Made by a program: the position numbers and the translations under genes. The notes beneath the pieces are model-generated. The model was given only the letters and a program-made list of their open reading frames with translations. It ran no database searches and had not been told where the DNA came from. Shown in pieces: positions 23,700 through 32,553 of a DNA stretch of 64,000 bases. Origin of the DNA: Prevotella sp. (GTDB taxonomy: Bacteria > Bacteroidota > Bacteroidia > Bacteroidales > Bacteroidaceae); the NCBI GenBank assembly GCA_017458225.1, contig JAFTFX010000017.1, positions 19,503 through 83,502 of the forward strand. The letters run 5' to 3'. Each line of letters opens with the position of its first letter. Position 1 is the first letter of the stretch.

Positions 23700-24923
23700 T
23701 TAGCAGTGCTGACAGACAATCAGCACGCGATTCCCATGAGCGAGGGTGGTAGCAAAGATATAATGGCTGCCACCCTCGCTCAGTTTCAGTCGGCGGCGCA
23801 ACTCGGCTACCGACAACGGGAAGTTGCGCACCGTGATGTTCGCCCGGCCAAGGGGCGCGATGGTCTCCTTCAGCTCGCGCTTGTTCATCGACGAAACAGC
23901 CACCACACGGAACTTGCGGCCGGGGAAATCGGCTTCAAAACGGTCAGAGACAAACAGATGGCTGTTCTGCGCCAGCTGGCATACGGAAAAACGCGCGGAC
24001 AGCTCGGCAAAGCATCCCGCTTTCATGACGGAAGCATTGGGCTCGTAGAGATAACTGCCCACAACAAGATGGGCCTCATCAACACTGCCCACAACAAGAT
24101 GGGCCTCATCAACAGAAGAACTGTCTGACACGGTAGTACTTTCGTTCACCTCGAACACCTCATGATCATTCACACAGCACAGCCGGAAGCTTGTGCCTTG
24201 CATAGAAAGCAGCAACAGCAGTTCCTTGCACTCGCCGCCCACAGAGACGATGTGCACCTCGCGCACCCACTGCTCACCCAGGTCGGCAACCGTCTTGCGC
24301 CAGTCGAGCATGGGCGACAGCTTCAGCAGTACATAGTCGGCCTTGCGAAGCAGTTCGTCGCGCAGCTGTAGCACATCGGGGGTGCAGTCGGCAATCCCGT
24401 AAGTGCGTGCGCCGTGCTCATCGCGGCGTGCCGGATCCAGAAAGATCATCGTGGCATGCTCCACCTGATGCAGGTAGTCTATCGCATCGACATTCCGAGC
24501 CTCAACCTCCCGTTGCAAAACGCGGAAATTATTCGTCGCAACGGCAAACAGCTCACTGTTGCGCTCAATATAGGTGCCTTCAGAAAACGCCTCGCTCATC
24601 CATGCGAAATCAACGCCGAAGCCACCCGTCAGGTCTATCAATGACGTTGTTTCCTTGTGTTTCTGCAACAGCGTCCGGCAGAGACTGGCCTTATAGCGGG
24701 CCGTTTGCTCGCTGCTGCACTGCTCCATATTGAGATGGGGCGGATAAAGAATATCGTCGAGAGCGGCCCACGACGGCAACTTCTTTCGCGCCGTCTGTCG
24801 CCCAGCTATCTGCTGCAGGGCAGCAGCCAGGTCGACATCGGGATGCTTAGAACCGCGAAGCGCCAGCTGCCGAACATCGTCGTCGGCATGCTGGCGCACA
24901 TATTGGAGAGTTGCCTCGTTCAA
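23700..24923 (-). CDS. Class I SAM methyltransferase with THUMP-like domain
   Basis: A protein of 407 residues resembling the PG_1098-type proteins of Bacteroidales. The Rossmann motif is LIDLTGGFGVDFAWM with an acidic YIERN and a catalytic-loop-like FLDPARRDEHG; the C-terminus (KFRVVAVSSMNKRELKETIAPLGRANITVRNFPL) is the THUMP-like segment. RNA is the probable substrate, but this is not shown. A perfect 30-nt tandem duplication (24054-24083 and 24084-24113) repeats the ten residues VDEAHLVVGS in frame. Confidence 0.83.
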   Translation of the reverse strand: MNEATLQYVRQHADDDVRQLALRGSKHPDVDLAAALQQIAGRQTARKKLPSWAALDDILYPPHLNMEQCSSEQTARYKASLCRTLLQKHKETTSLIDLTGGFGVDFAWMSEAFSEGTYIERNSELFAVATNNFRVLQREVEARNVDAIDYLHQVEHATMIFLDPARRDEHGARTYGIADCTPDVLQLRDELLRKADYVLLKLSPMLDWRKTVADLGEQWVREVHIVSVGGECKELLLLLSMQGTSFRLCCVNDHEVFEVNESTTVSDSSSVDEAHLVVGSVDEAHLVVGSYLYEPNASVMKAGCFAELSARFSVCQLAQNSHLFVSDRFEADFPGRKFRVVAVSSMNKRELKETIAPLGRANITVRNFPLSVAELRRRLKLSEGGSHYIFATTLAHGNRVLIVCQHC

Positions 24924-24956
24924 GGGGGAAAAGGAGTTTAGGAGTGTAGACGTTAG

Positions 24957-26600
24957 TTATTTGATGATAACCTTTTTGCCCTGATGAATATAAATGCCTG
25001 GACGCAAGCTGCCACTGCGAACGCGAGTACCAGAAAGAGTGCGAAAGGAGCGGTCGTCCTGCTTGCCAGTCGTAACTGACTCGATGCCGCTGGTGCCCGA
25101 AGTCTTCACCTTCACGCCCGACAGCTGCATGTTGCCGCTGCCATCGTCGACATTGAAAGTGACGCTCTGGGCCGAACCAGTCCAAGTGAGGTCAGCCACA
25201 CGGCCCGTAGAGGCTGAGAGTTTCTTGCTGGTCTCTTTCGCCAACTGGAACTCAAGCTCGGTCAGATTGCCCTGACTGACGCTGATGGTCAGCTTGTTCT
25301 TCTGATAGAGACGTATTTGACTGCTGTTACAATAGCGATTAGCACCACCGTCACCCAAAGCATATACCACAGTCACACCATCCTTCGTTCCCACCAAGTC
25401 TTCGGTGTTTGAAGACGAGATAGAGCCTGTATAGCTGACGTTGAAGAACGTACTGTTCAGAGAAATCAGTCCGTCTACGGGCTTCTCTTCGCCCGATCCG
25501 GCGGTAACGGTGTAGGTGGCTGTAGTCTGATAGCTCACGGCTCCTTCTTTCACAGCAATGGCTTTCAGCGTGGTGGTCTCAGTGAGTGTGATGGGACCTG
25601 TATAAAGATTGCTGTTGACCGTTGCATTCGCATTGTTAGTGGTGTAATAGATGGTGGCATCCTCTGTCGTGGTCGACATGCTGACCACCACTTGGTCGGT
25701 ATAGCTGCCTTCTTCAGGCGTGAACACCGGCTGAGCAACGGTTGTCACCTCGGTGCCACCACCGCCTTGATAGTTGTCGTAGCTGAAGGCTTCGGTCTTC
25801 TTGGTGCCCCACACATAGTCCTCCAAGCCGGGATAGTCAACGAAGGGGTTGCGGTTCTTCTGCACGGTATAGACGGCATTATTGCGGGCACGCTCCACCT
25901 CGTCCACAGGGTCTTGCTTCGACCAGCGCATCAGCATATCAATATACCACTGCTCCAGTCCTGGATATTTGCTGCTGGTGAACACACCGTGTCCCCACCC
26001 TGTAGCCCTGTCTTCATAGCAGGTCACCATATAGAAATAGATACGGGCCATATCGCCCTTGATCTCATCGTTAGGCTCAAAGACCTTTCCGCTGTAGCCT
26101 GCGGTCTTGCATGAACCAAGTTTACAATAGCTGTTGGCCGATGCCCATTCCACCGTGCCCACCTCAGCCAATACATAGTTGCTGCGGCGATTGTTTACAT
26201 AACCATCGGTAGGCACCACATGAACAATGTCAGACTTCATGGGCGATGCCTCGTTGAACCAACTCTGGGGTACTGAGTGTTCGCGATTATACGAGTCTCC
26301 TTCTTTCTTATAACCGCCTGTATCTTTGCCATGCTGATATTTAGTGATATTCGAATACCAGTCGCGCACGGTGCCGTCGGCACGTGTGTCGGTCTTCTCA
26401 TAAGCATCAATCAGCCCTGAATAGCTCACCACGCTGGGACTTCCAATGATGCTCGACAGTGCCGTCTTCAGGGCTGCACCGCTCTTGCCGTTAGCATTTT
26501 TATAATAGGTTCCGGTGTTGTTAGGACCCTGTGCCTGCACACTGGCTGCTGCCAACAGGAATGTGAATAAAAGACATATAGACTTTAAGTTGTAGTTCAT
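24957..26600 (-). CDS. Secreted endonuclease I family nuclease
   Basis: A protein of 547 residues with a signal peptide (cleavage near VQAQ). The endonuclease I domain (about 30-270) has the beta-beta-alpha metal motif YNREHSVPQSWF and DIVHVVPTDGYVNNRRSNY. A chitobiase/beta-hexosaminidase C-terminal-like beta domain follows (about 285-370; EEGSYTDQVVVSMSTTTEDATIYYT). The end (FRTLSGTRVRSGSLRPGIYI, then HQGKKVIIK) looks like a type IX sorting signal. It should degrade extracellular DNA or RNA, perhaps for nutrition. Confidence 0.9.
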   Translation of the reverse strand: MNYNLKSICLLFTFLLAAASVQAQGPNNTGTYYKNANGKSGAALKTALSSIIGSPSVVSYSGLIDAYEKTDTRADGTVRDWYSNITKYQHGKDTGGYKKEGDSYNREHSVPQSWFNEASPMKSDIVHVVPTDGYVNNRRSNYVLAEVGTVEWASANSYCKLGSCKTAGYSGKVFEPNDEIKGDMARIYFYMVTCYEDRATGWGHGVFTSSKYPGLEQWYIDMLMRWSKQDPVDEVERARNNAVYTVQKNRNPFVDYPGLEDYVWGTKKTEAFSYDNYQGGGGTEVTTVAQPVFTPEEGSYTDQVVVSMSTTTEDATIYYTTNNANATVNSNLYTGPITLTETTTLKAIAVKEGAVSYQTTATYTVTAGSGEEKPVDGLISLNSTFFNVSYTGSISSSNTEDLVGTKDGVTVVYALGDGGANRYCNSSQIRLYQKNKLTISVSQGNLTELEFQLAKETSKKLSASTGRVADLTWTGSAQSVTFNVDDGSGNMQLSGVKVKTSGTSGIESVTTGKQDDRSFRTLSGTRVRSGSLRPGIYIHQGKKVIIK

Positions 26601-26629
26601 AGCTAAACATTATTTATGATTAATCGCTG

Positions 26630-26637
26630 CAAAATTA
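26630..26637 (-). promoter_or_regulatory. -7 box of the endonuclease I gene
   Basis: TAATTTTG on the minus strand, about 30 nt before the ATG. Confidence 0.5.
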
Positions 26638-26732
26638 CGAAAAAACGATATAAGTGCCAAGAGAATAGCTGTAAAAGTTTAATTGCAGTAACTATAGAGT
26701 CAACCAATGTTTAGTCTTATAGAGTCAACCAG

Positions 26733-28016
26733 CTATTGCAGCAGCCGGCGTGAGAAGTAGCGAACGGGATACCACACCGACAGGAAGCCCACCACCAGGA
26801 CGGTGACGAAGACGAGCACCACGTCGGAATAATGTACACTGACGGGATAGGCATTGACAATGAACGAGCCGGCACTCCTTCCCAGGGCAATGATGCCGAA
26901 GGTCTGCTGAGCCCAGCAGAGCAACAGTCCGATGGCGATGCCGATGACGGCTCCCATGGCCGAGATCATACGGCCCTCGAACAAGAATATCTGGGTGATC
27001 TGATGGTCGTTGGCCCCCAGGTTGCGCAGGGTTATCACGTCGTTGCGCTTGTCGACAATCAGCATCGACAGCGAGCCGATGATGTTGAAGCAGGCCACCA
27101 TCAGAATGAAGGTCAGGAAGATATAGGCAATCAGTTTCTCAATCTCCATGATGTGGAAGGTCTCGTCCTGCTGCTCGTAGCGGTCTTTCACGTAGTAACG
27201 CTCGCCAGCAATGCGCTTCACCTCTGCCTTCACGGCCTCGAAGTCGCTACCTGCCTTCAAGCGCAGTTCGAGCGACGACAGCATACCCTGCTGGTCGAAG
27301 ACACGGCGGGCAAAGCCTATGGAGGTGAGGATATAGTTCATGTCGTACTTGGCCTGCTGCACGCAGAAGAGCACGCCCGGCGAATAGAGCTCGTCGGTGA
27401 CGAAGCCATCCTCGGGGTCGGTCAGGTCTACTTGTCCCTCGCGCCGTGGCACATAGATCTGCAGGGGCTCATAGAAACGATAACCGGTGCCCAGCTGCTC
27501 AGCCAGTCGGATGCCCAGAATGCCGTAGTCCATATCGGCGGCATGCAGTTCGTACTCGCCGTCGCCATAGAGAATCTCACGGATGTGGGTCTGTTGGTCA
27601 AAGTTATCCTCAACACCCTTGATGAAGACCATAGCCTGTCGGTCGCCGTAGATGGCCAGCGCCATATCCTCCACACACTCGGTAGCCACCTCTATTTGTG
27701 GCAGTGCCTTCACCTGTGCCAGCAGGGGGTCGTCGGCCGGAGCCGTTTTTCCTTCCTTCGGTGTCAGTTCAATCTGCGGGTCGAAGGACGTAAAGAGCGA
27801 GGCCACCAGATCGCTGAAGCCATTGAACACGGAGAGCGTCACCACCAGTGCCATCGTAGCCACGGCGACACCTACTACTGAGATGCCGCTGATGATGTTG
27901 ATGACATTGGTCGATTTCTTGGAAAAGAGATAACGACGGGCTATGAAAAAGGAGACCCTCCCCCAGCCCCTCCCTGAATGGAGGGGAGTAGATAGATTAT
28001 TTATGCTGACACCCAT
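26733..28016 (-). CDS. ABC transporter permease, LolC/LolE type
   Basis: A protein of 427 residues. An N-terminal membrane helix (about 43-65), a large periplasmic domain and three C-terminal helices form the FtsX/LolCE architecture (IARRYLFSKKSTNVINIISGISVVGVAV). It probably releases lipoproteins from the inner membrane towards LolA; the ATPase is encoded elsewhere. It follows rbfA, a common pairing in Bacteroidota. Residues about 8-22 (LSTPLHSGRGWGRV) come from a family A palindrome at 27952-27995, extending the cytoplasmic N-terminus compared with relatives. Confidence 0.85.
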   Translation of the reverse strand: MGVSINNLSTPLHSGRGWGRVSFFIARRYLFSKKSTNVINIISGISVVGVAVATMALVVTLSVFNGFSDLVASLFTSFDPQIELTPKEGKTAPADDPLLAQVKALPQIEVATECVEDMALAIYGDRQAMVFIKGVEDNFDQQTHIREILYGDGEYELHAADMDYGILGIRLAEQLGTGYRFYEPLQIYVPRREGQVDLTDPEDGFVTDELYSPGVLFCVQQAKYDMNYILTSIGFARRVFDQQGMLSSLELRLKAGSDFEAVKAEVKRIAGERYYVKDRYEQQDETFHIMEIEKLIAYIFLTFILMVACFNIIGSLSMLIVDKRNDVITLRNLGANDHQITQIFLFEGRMISAMGAVIGIAIGLLLCWAQQTFGIIALGRSAGSFIVNAYPVSVHYSDVVLVFVTVLVVGFLSVWYPVRYFSRRLLQ

Positions 28017-28071
28017 GACCTTGTGTGGTAATTATTCCCCTCCATTTAGGGAGGGGCCAGGGGTGGGTCGT
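27952..28071. repeat. Family A palindrome pair at the rbfA/lolC junction
   Basis: Two inverted modules (27952-27995 and 28035-28071), each with CCCCTCC...GGAGGGG, flank about 40 nt that hold the rbfA stop and the lolC start. One arm encodes the N-terminus of lolC; the other encodes the last 12 residues of rbfA and its stop. Confidence 0.8.
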
Positions 28072-28400
28072 CCCAGCAACTGGTCGATGCGGTCAATATA
28101 GTCGAGCGAGTCGTCGATGAAGAAGCGCAACTCGGGCACGATGCGCAACTGATGGCGCACGCGCTGTCCCAGTGCATAGCGAATCTGCTGGTTGTTCTTC
28201 TCTATGTTCGTCAGCAGTTCCTCACCGCGTTCCGAAGGGAAGATGCTCAGATAGGCGGTGCAGATGCTCAGGTCGGGCGATATCTTGGTGCGTGTCACGC
28301 TGACCATCACGCCATGCATGCTGCGTGTCTGTTCCTGGAAGATGACGCTCAGTTCTTTCTGCAGCAGTCGTGCTATCTTGTTCTGTCTGGTTTCTTGCAT
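28032..28400 (-). CDS. rbfA: 30S ribosome-binding factor A
   Basis: A protein of 122 residues with the RbfA fold (RQNKIARLLQKELSVIFQ, VSVTRTKISPDLSICTAYLS, RVRHQLRIVPELRFFIDDSLDYIDRIDQLL). It assists late 16S rRNA maturation in the 30S subunit. The ATG at 28400 is chosen: the frame extends upstream only through a repeat array, and a TAATTTTG box lies at 28428-28435. The normal C-terminus would stop after the DQLL helix; here 12 extra residues ([12 protein letters not shown]) are supplied by the adjacent palindrome. Confidence 0.9.
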   Translation of the reverse strand: MQETRQNKIARLLQKELSVIFQEQTRSMHGVMVSVTRTKISPDLSICTAYLSIFPSERGEELLTNIEKNNQQIRYALGQRVRHQLRIVPELRFFIDDSLDYIDRIDQLLGRPTPGPSLNGGE

Positions 28401-28427
28401 AATAGAATTCAGTAATGATAACGCCTG

Positions 28428-28435
28428 CAAAATTA
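28428..28435 (-). promoter_or_regulatory. -7 box of rbfA-lolC
   Basis: TAATTTTG on the minus strand, 28 nt before the ATG. The 22-nt array of family 3 begins 40 nt further upstream. Confidence 0.55.
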
Positions 28436-28475
28436 CAACTATTTTTTTAGAAAACGAAATAATTGTAAACTTTTC

Positions 28476-28541
28476 ACAAAGTCGACGAGTTTGTCCGACA
28501 AAGTCGACGAGTTTGTTTAACAAAGTCGACGAGTTTGTAAA
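28476..28541. repeat. 22-nt tandem array, family 3
   Basis: Three units of exactly 22 nt share the perfect 19-nt core ACAAAGTCGACGAGTTTGT, differing only in the 3-nt joints. The core has dyad symmetry (ACAAA...TTTGT). It lies between the rbfA promoter and the xerD stop. Confidence 0.85.
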
Positions 28542-28578
28542 TTAATCTGACTGCAATCAGATTCTGATTGCTATCTTA

Positions 28579-29493
28579 CTATTGCCTGATGTTGCGCGGA
28601 TGGTGTTTCAATACGGCTTCGCGCAGCGTCTGGGTGGAAATGTGGACGTAGACCTCGGTGGTGCCGATCGACTCGTGGCCCAGCAATGCCTGGATGACGC
28701 GAAGGTCGGCACCGCCTTCCAACAGGGCGGTGGCAAACGAGTGGCGCAGGGTGTGGGGCGAGATGGTCTTCTGGATGCCGGCCTCTTCGGCCTGCCGCTT
28801 CAGCATGATGAGCACCATGGTGCGCGTCAGGTGACTGCCGCGGCGGTTCAGGAAGATATAGTCTTCTTCACCGGGCTTGATGTCGAGGGTGTTGCGCCAC
28901 GACAGATAGTTGTCAATCTCGTGCAAAGCACGGTCGCTGATGGGCACCAGCCGCTCTTTCGAGCCCTTGCCCACGATGCGCAGATAGCGCTCGTCCATGA
29001 ACAGTTGTGACCAGCGCAGGCTGACCAGTTCGGAGACGCGCAGACCACATGAAAACAGCACCTCGATGATGGCGCGGTTGCGGTGGCCCTCGGGTTTCGA
29101 AAGGTCGATGCTGTCTTCCAGCAGGTCTACTTCCTGAGGAGTCAGAAATTCGGGCAGATGTTCGCCAAGGATGGGCGACTCGAGCAGCTCGCTGGGGTCT
29201 TGCTCTATATAGTCGTCGGTGAGCAGAAAGCGATAGAACGACCGCACACCGCTCAGGATGCGGCACTGCGAGCGCGGTCCGATGCCGATGTCGTGCAGAC
29301 TGGCGGCAAACTGCTGCAGGTCTTCCAGTTTGGCATCGAGCACATGCACGTGGCTGCCCTCCAGATAGTCGAGCAGTTTGTCAACATCGCGCTCGTAGGC
29401 ATCCAGCGTGTTGGCCGACATGCCGCGCTGCAGCTTCAGATAGCGCAAATAGCGCTTCTTGATATTTTCGGCTGTCTGTCTGCCTTCTTCCAT
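28579..29493 (-). CDS. xerD: Tyrosine recombinase XerD
   Basis: A protein of 304 residues. The SAM-like core-binding domain (about 10-100) is followed by a catalytic domain with the R-K-H-R-H/W-Y set: FSCGLRVSEL (Arg), VGKGSKERLVP (Lys), HTLRHSFA (His, Arg), LLGHESIGTTEVYVH (His, Tyr). With XerC it resolves chromosome dimers at dif. The length and spacing match XerD and the absence of mobile genes around favours the chromosomal enzyme. It lies 16 nt downstream of murI. Confidence 0.9.
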   Translation of the reverse strand: MEEGRQTAENIKKRYLRYLKLQRGMSANTLDAYERDVDKLLDYLEGSHVHVLDAKLEDLQQFAASLHDIGIGPRSQCRILSGVRSFYRFLLTDDYIEQDPSELLESPILGEHLPEFLTPQEVDLLEDSIDLSKPEGHRNRAIIEVLFSCGLRVSELVSLRWSQLFMDERYLRIVGKGSKERLVPISDRALHEIDNYLSWRNTLDIKPGEEDYIFLNRRGSHLTRTMVLIMLKRQAEEAGIQKTISPHTLRHSFATALLEGGADLRVIQALLGHESIGTTEVYVHISTQTLREAVLKHHPRNIRQ

Positions 29494-29509
29494 TATTTAT
29501 CGTTCGAAT

Positions 29510-30343
29510 TTATCCCAATGTGATTTTCTCCACTTCGATAGGCTCGTGCAGGAAAATCTGGGCCTGCCGGCGGAAGGTGTCGGGATTCTCGGTGGTGAGA
29601 TAGTGAACGGTTGCCCCACGGGTGCACTTCCGTTCCAGATCGGTGTGGCGCTGCAGATAGTTGCTCAGCGACTCAGCTACATATTCGCCCTGCGGAACAA
29701 TGCGCACACCGGGCTGAATATATTTCAGAATCTTAGGCATCAGCAACGGATAGTGGGTGCAGCCCAGAATGACGGCATCTATCAGCGGATCGAGGCGCAT
29801 CAGCTGGTCAAGGTTCTTCTTCACGAAATAGTCGGCTCCGGGCGAGTCGGCCTCGTTGTACTCCACCAGCGGCACCCAGAACGGACAGGCCACACCCGTC
29901 ACGGTGAGACCGGGATGCAACTTTTGAATCTCCAGGTTGTAGCTCTCGCTCTTGATGGTTCCCTCGGTGGCCAGCACGCCCACATGGCCGCTCTTCGTGA
30001 GCGAACCAATCACTTCGGCCGTGGGACGGATGATGCCCAGCACGCGGCGGTCGGCATCCCACCCGGGCAGATCGTTCTGCTGAATGCTGCGCAAGGCCTT
30101 GGCCGAGGCAGTGTTGCAGCCCAGGATGACCAGTTGGCAGCCGCGCTCAAAAAGATAGTGAACGGCCTGACGGGTGAACTCGTAGACCACATCGAACGAA
30201 CGCGGCCCGTAGGGTGCACGGGCATTGTCGCCCAGATAGAGATAGTCGTACTGGGGCAGCAACTGGCGAATGCCATGAAGAATGGTCAGTCCGCCATAAC
30301 CACTGTCAAAGATTCCGATAGGGCCGGGGTGATTGCTGAGCAT
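29510..30343 (-). CDS. murI: Glutamate racemase
   Basis: A protein of 277 residues. It has IGIFDSGYGGLTIL, YLGDNARAPYGPRS, VILGCNTASAKAL (first catalytic Cys) and AVILGCTHYPLLMP (second catalytic Cys). It makes D-glutamate for peptidoglycan. It lies between an ompH-like gene (34 nt upstream) and xerD. In related genomes murI follows the bamA-ompH genes, so this unit is probably a displaced part of that operon. Confidence 0.95.
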   Translation of the reverse strand: MLSNHPGPIGIFDSGYGGLTILHGIRQLLPQYDYLYLGDNARAPYGPRSFDVVYEFTRQAVHYLFERGCQLVILGCNTASAKALRSIQQNDLPGWDADRRVLGIIRPTAEVIGSLTKSGHVGVLATEGTIKSESYNLEIQKLHPGLTVTGVACPFWVPLVEYNEADSPGADYFVKKNLDQLMRLDPLIDAVILGCTHYPLLMPKILKYIQPGVRIVPQGEYVAESLSNYLQRHTDLERKCTRGATVHYLTTENPDTFRRQAQIFLHEPIEVEKITLG

Positions 30344-30377
30344 GCTGTCTTGCTGATAACGGTCAAAGAAAACGCGG

Positions 30378-30944
30378 TTATTTCAGATATTCAATGGCCT
30401 CTTCCTGAATGTTCATGCCCATCTTCGGGTCGATGAACGGACAAGCGTTGGCATCGGTATTGATGACCAGAGCCAGGCCCAGCTCCTGTGCAATAGTGGC
30501 CAAGGCATCGTTCAGGCGAGCCTTGACAGGAGCCAGGAAGTCTGCTTCCATCTTCTGCAAGTCGCGCTGTGCCTGAGCCTTGAACTCCACATTGCGGCGC
30601 ATCAGCTCCTCCAACTCGTTCTGACGCTTCAGCAGAATGGTGCGCGGAAACTCTTTCTGACCTTCCAGGAACGACTCGTACTTCTGGTTGAACTCGTCCT
30701 CCACCCTTTTCATCTCTTTCGCATAGCCCTCGCGCTGCGCCTTGATGGAGTCTTGTGCCTGGGCATAGTCGGGCATGCTTTTCAGCACCGCATCATAGCT
30801 CAGATAGCCGAAGCGGATGCTCGCCGCAGCCGTCGCAGAATTTTCAGTCTGGGGCAGTTCGTTCTGTGCCCAGCCGCTGAGGGACATCATTGAAAAAAGG
30901 AGCACCAACAGGCCGCCATGCATGGTCATTCTCATATTCTTCAT
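30378..30944 (-). CDS. OmpH/Skp-family periplasmic chaperone (third copy)
   Basis: A protein of 188 residues with a signal peptide (cleavage near GWAQ), an N-terminal strand IRFGYLSYDAVLKSMPDYAQAQ and a long coiled-coil (about 65-145), the Skp-like arm layout. It probably chaperones unfolded outer-membrane proteins. It is one of three OmpH-like genes in the window; the other two are at 35212 and 35782 and belong to the bamA operon. A TACTTTTG box at 31005-31012 drives it separately. Confidence 0.85.
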   Translation of the reverse strand: MKNMRMTMHGGLLVLLFSMMSLSGWAQNELPQTENSATAAASIRFGYLSYDAVLKSMPDYAQAQDSIKAQREGYAKEMKRVEDEFNQKYESFLEGQKEFPRTILLKRQNELEELMRRNVEFKAQAQRDLQKMEADFLAPVKARLNDALATIAQELGLALVINTDANACPFIDPKMGMNIQEEAIEYLK

Positions 30945-31004
30945 ACCTTTTTATTACTTTGTTTTTAATTATACTAAATCTATTGATATCTCTTTATCAG
31001 CATG

Positions 31005-31012
31005 CAAAAGTA
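31005..31012 (-). promoter_or_regulatory. -7 box of ompH-like/murI/xerD
   Basis: TACTTTTG on the minus strand, about 60 nt before the ompH-like ATG. The rest of the 303-nt gap 30945-31247 is AT-rich and holds only this and the next promoter. Confidence 0.5.
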
Positions 31013-31192
31013 ACGAATATTATCGAGAATACTTTTAGATATTTAGAAAAATTGTTATTTCTTTGCCATATTATTTTGTTTTTATTTTGTTCAATCGAAT
31101 AATTTGCGATGAAAAATATTGCGCAAAGGCAACCCGACAGCGACCCAACAGTACCGTTTTTGTTTAATCGATTAAATAAAAGCGGATGAAAA

Positions 31193-31224
31193 TTTGCTAA
31201 TTCATTAAACAATTTGTACCTTTG
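31193..31224 (+). promoter_or_regulatory. Promoter of the first AAA_14 ATPase gene
   Basis: TTTG at 31193-31196, 20-nt spacing, TACCTTTG at 31217-31224: a full match to the Bacteroidota primary promoter. Confidence 0.7.
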
Positions 31225-31247
31225 CTGCCAGTTTTAACTAAAAACAG

Positions 31248-32519
31248 ATGATGGACAAGCAGATTTTGAAGCAAATTCTTCGCGAAAACCAGCAGGAGGT
31301 TGAGCGCTATGTTGTTATGCCTCGAAACATTCAGCTCGACGGATTTCCCTGTAGGGTGCTCGTTGGAGTGCGCCGATCAGGAAAGTCTTATATGCTATAT
31401 CACCGCATACAGCAGTTGCTCGCAGAGGGCCATAAGTGGGATGAAATGCTCTATCTGAATTTTGAGGATGAGCGTCTTGGCAACTTCACGGCCAATGACT
31501 TCAACCTGCTGCTGGAGTGCCATCAGGAAATGTACGGAAAGCGGCCAATGCTCTTTCTCGACGAGATACAGAACATCGACGGGTGGCATAAGTTTAGCCG
31601 AAGAATGGCCGACAGCAAGTACACCATCTACATCACCGGTTCGAATGCCAAAATGCTCTCTGGCGAGATCAACACCACCCTTGGCGGCCGTTTCCTCACC
31701 ACTGAGGTCTACCCCTACAGCTTCAGGGAATATCTGTCTGTCCACGAGGTACCTGCTGGCGAATTAGACCTGCTGCCCACCGAAGGACGTGCCCGTGTGG
31801 TGCGCTGCTTTAATGACTATCTGAACTTTGGCGGACTCCCTGCTGCAGCACTTCTTCCCACCAAGCGCGACTATCTGAGTAGCGTCTATCAGAAAATCTA
31901 CATGGGCGACATCATCGCCCGCAATAAGATTACCAATGTGGCAGGCATCCGTGTGTTGGTCAGAAAACTGGCTGAGAGCGTATGCCGCCCTATCTCATAC
32001 AACCGCATCAATAACCTCCTGTCGAGTGTAGGCGGCAAACTCAGTCTGGCCACCACCATCAAGTATGTAGATTACTGTGAAGACGCATGGCTGCTGCTGC
32101 GACTGCGCAACTATGCCACCAGCCTTGCCGACAGGGAGAGCAACAGCAAATATTACTTTATTGACAGCGGCATCTTGAACTTATTCTTGATTAATAAGGA
32201 GGCCATGCTATTGGAAAATCTCGTAGCCCTGCAACTGTTCCGTTCCTATGGTTATGATTCGGAAAACGAGCGCGTGTTCTTCTATAATGATAAATATGAA
32301 GTTGACTTCTATATTCCTGAAGATGAACTGGCCATACAGGTAAGCTATTCACTTCATGACGAAGAAACTCGGAAACGAGAGGTGGAAGCTCTGCAGAAAC
32401 TGCCCAAGAGACTTTCCTGCAAGCGCCGCATCATAGTAACTTTTGATGAGGAGGAAACCATTACCGACTCTTTCGGCACCATTGAGGTTATCCCTGCCTG
32501 GAAATGGCTGTTGGAGTAA
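31248..32519 (+). CDS. AAA_14 / DUF4143 ATPase
   Basis: A protein of 423 residues. The N-terminal AAA-like domain has Walker A GVRRSGKSYML, Walker B MLFLDEIQNI and sensor ITGSNAKM; the C-terminal DUF4143 region has YYFIDSGILN and a nuclease-like pattern around YEVDFYIP. Members are common accessory genes of Bacteroidota with unknown function, possibly in nucleic-acid handling or stress. It and a homologue at 33843 lie between two parts of the ompH/murI region, suggesting an insertion. Confidence 0.85.
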   Translation: MMDKQILKQILRENQQEVERYVVMPRNIQLDGFPCRVLVGVRRSGKSYMLYHRIQQLLAEGHKWDEMLYLNFEDERLGNFTANDFNLLLECHQEMYGKRPMLFLDEIQNIDGWHKFSRRMADSKYTIYITGSNAKMLSGEINTTLGGRFLTTEVYPYSFREYLSVHEVPAGELDLLPTEGRARVVRCFNDYLNFGGLPAAALLPTKRDYLSSVYQKIYMGDIIARNKITNVAGIRVLVRKLAESVCRPISYNRINNLLSSVGGKLSLATTIKYVDYCEDAWLLLRLRNYATSLADRESNSKYYFIDSGILNLFLINKEAMLLENLVALQLFRSYGYDSENERVFFYNDKYEVDFYIPEDELAIQVSYSLHDEETRKREVEALQKLPKRLSCKRRIIVTFDEEETITDSFGTIEVIPAWKWLLE

Positions 32520-32553
32520 CGGAAAGCCCTTACAACCGAATAGCCCAAAACAT

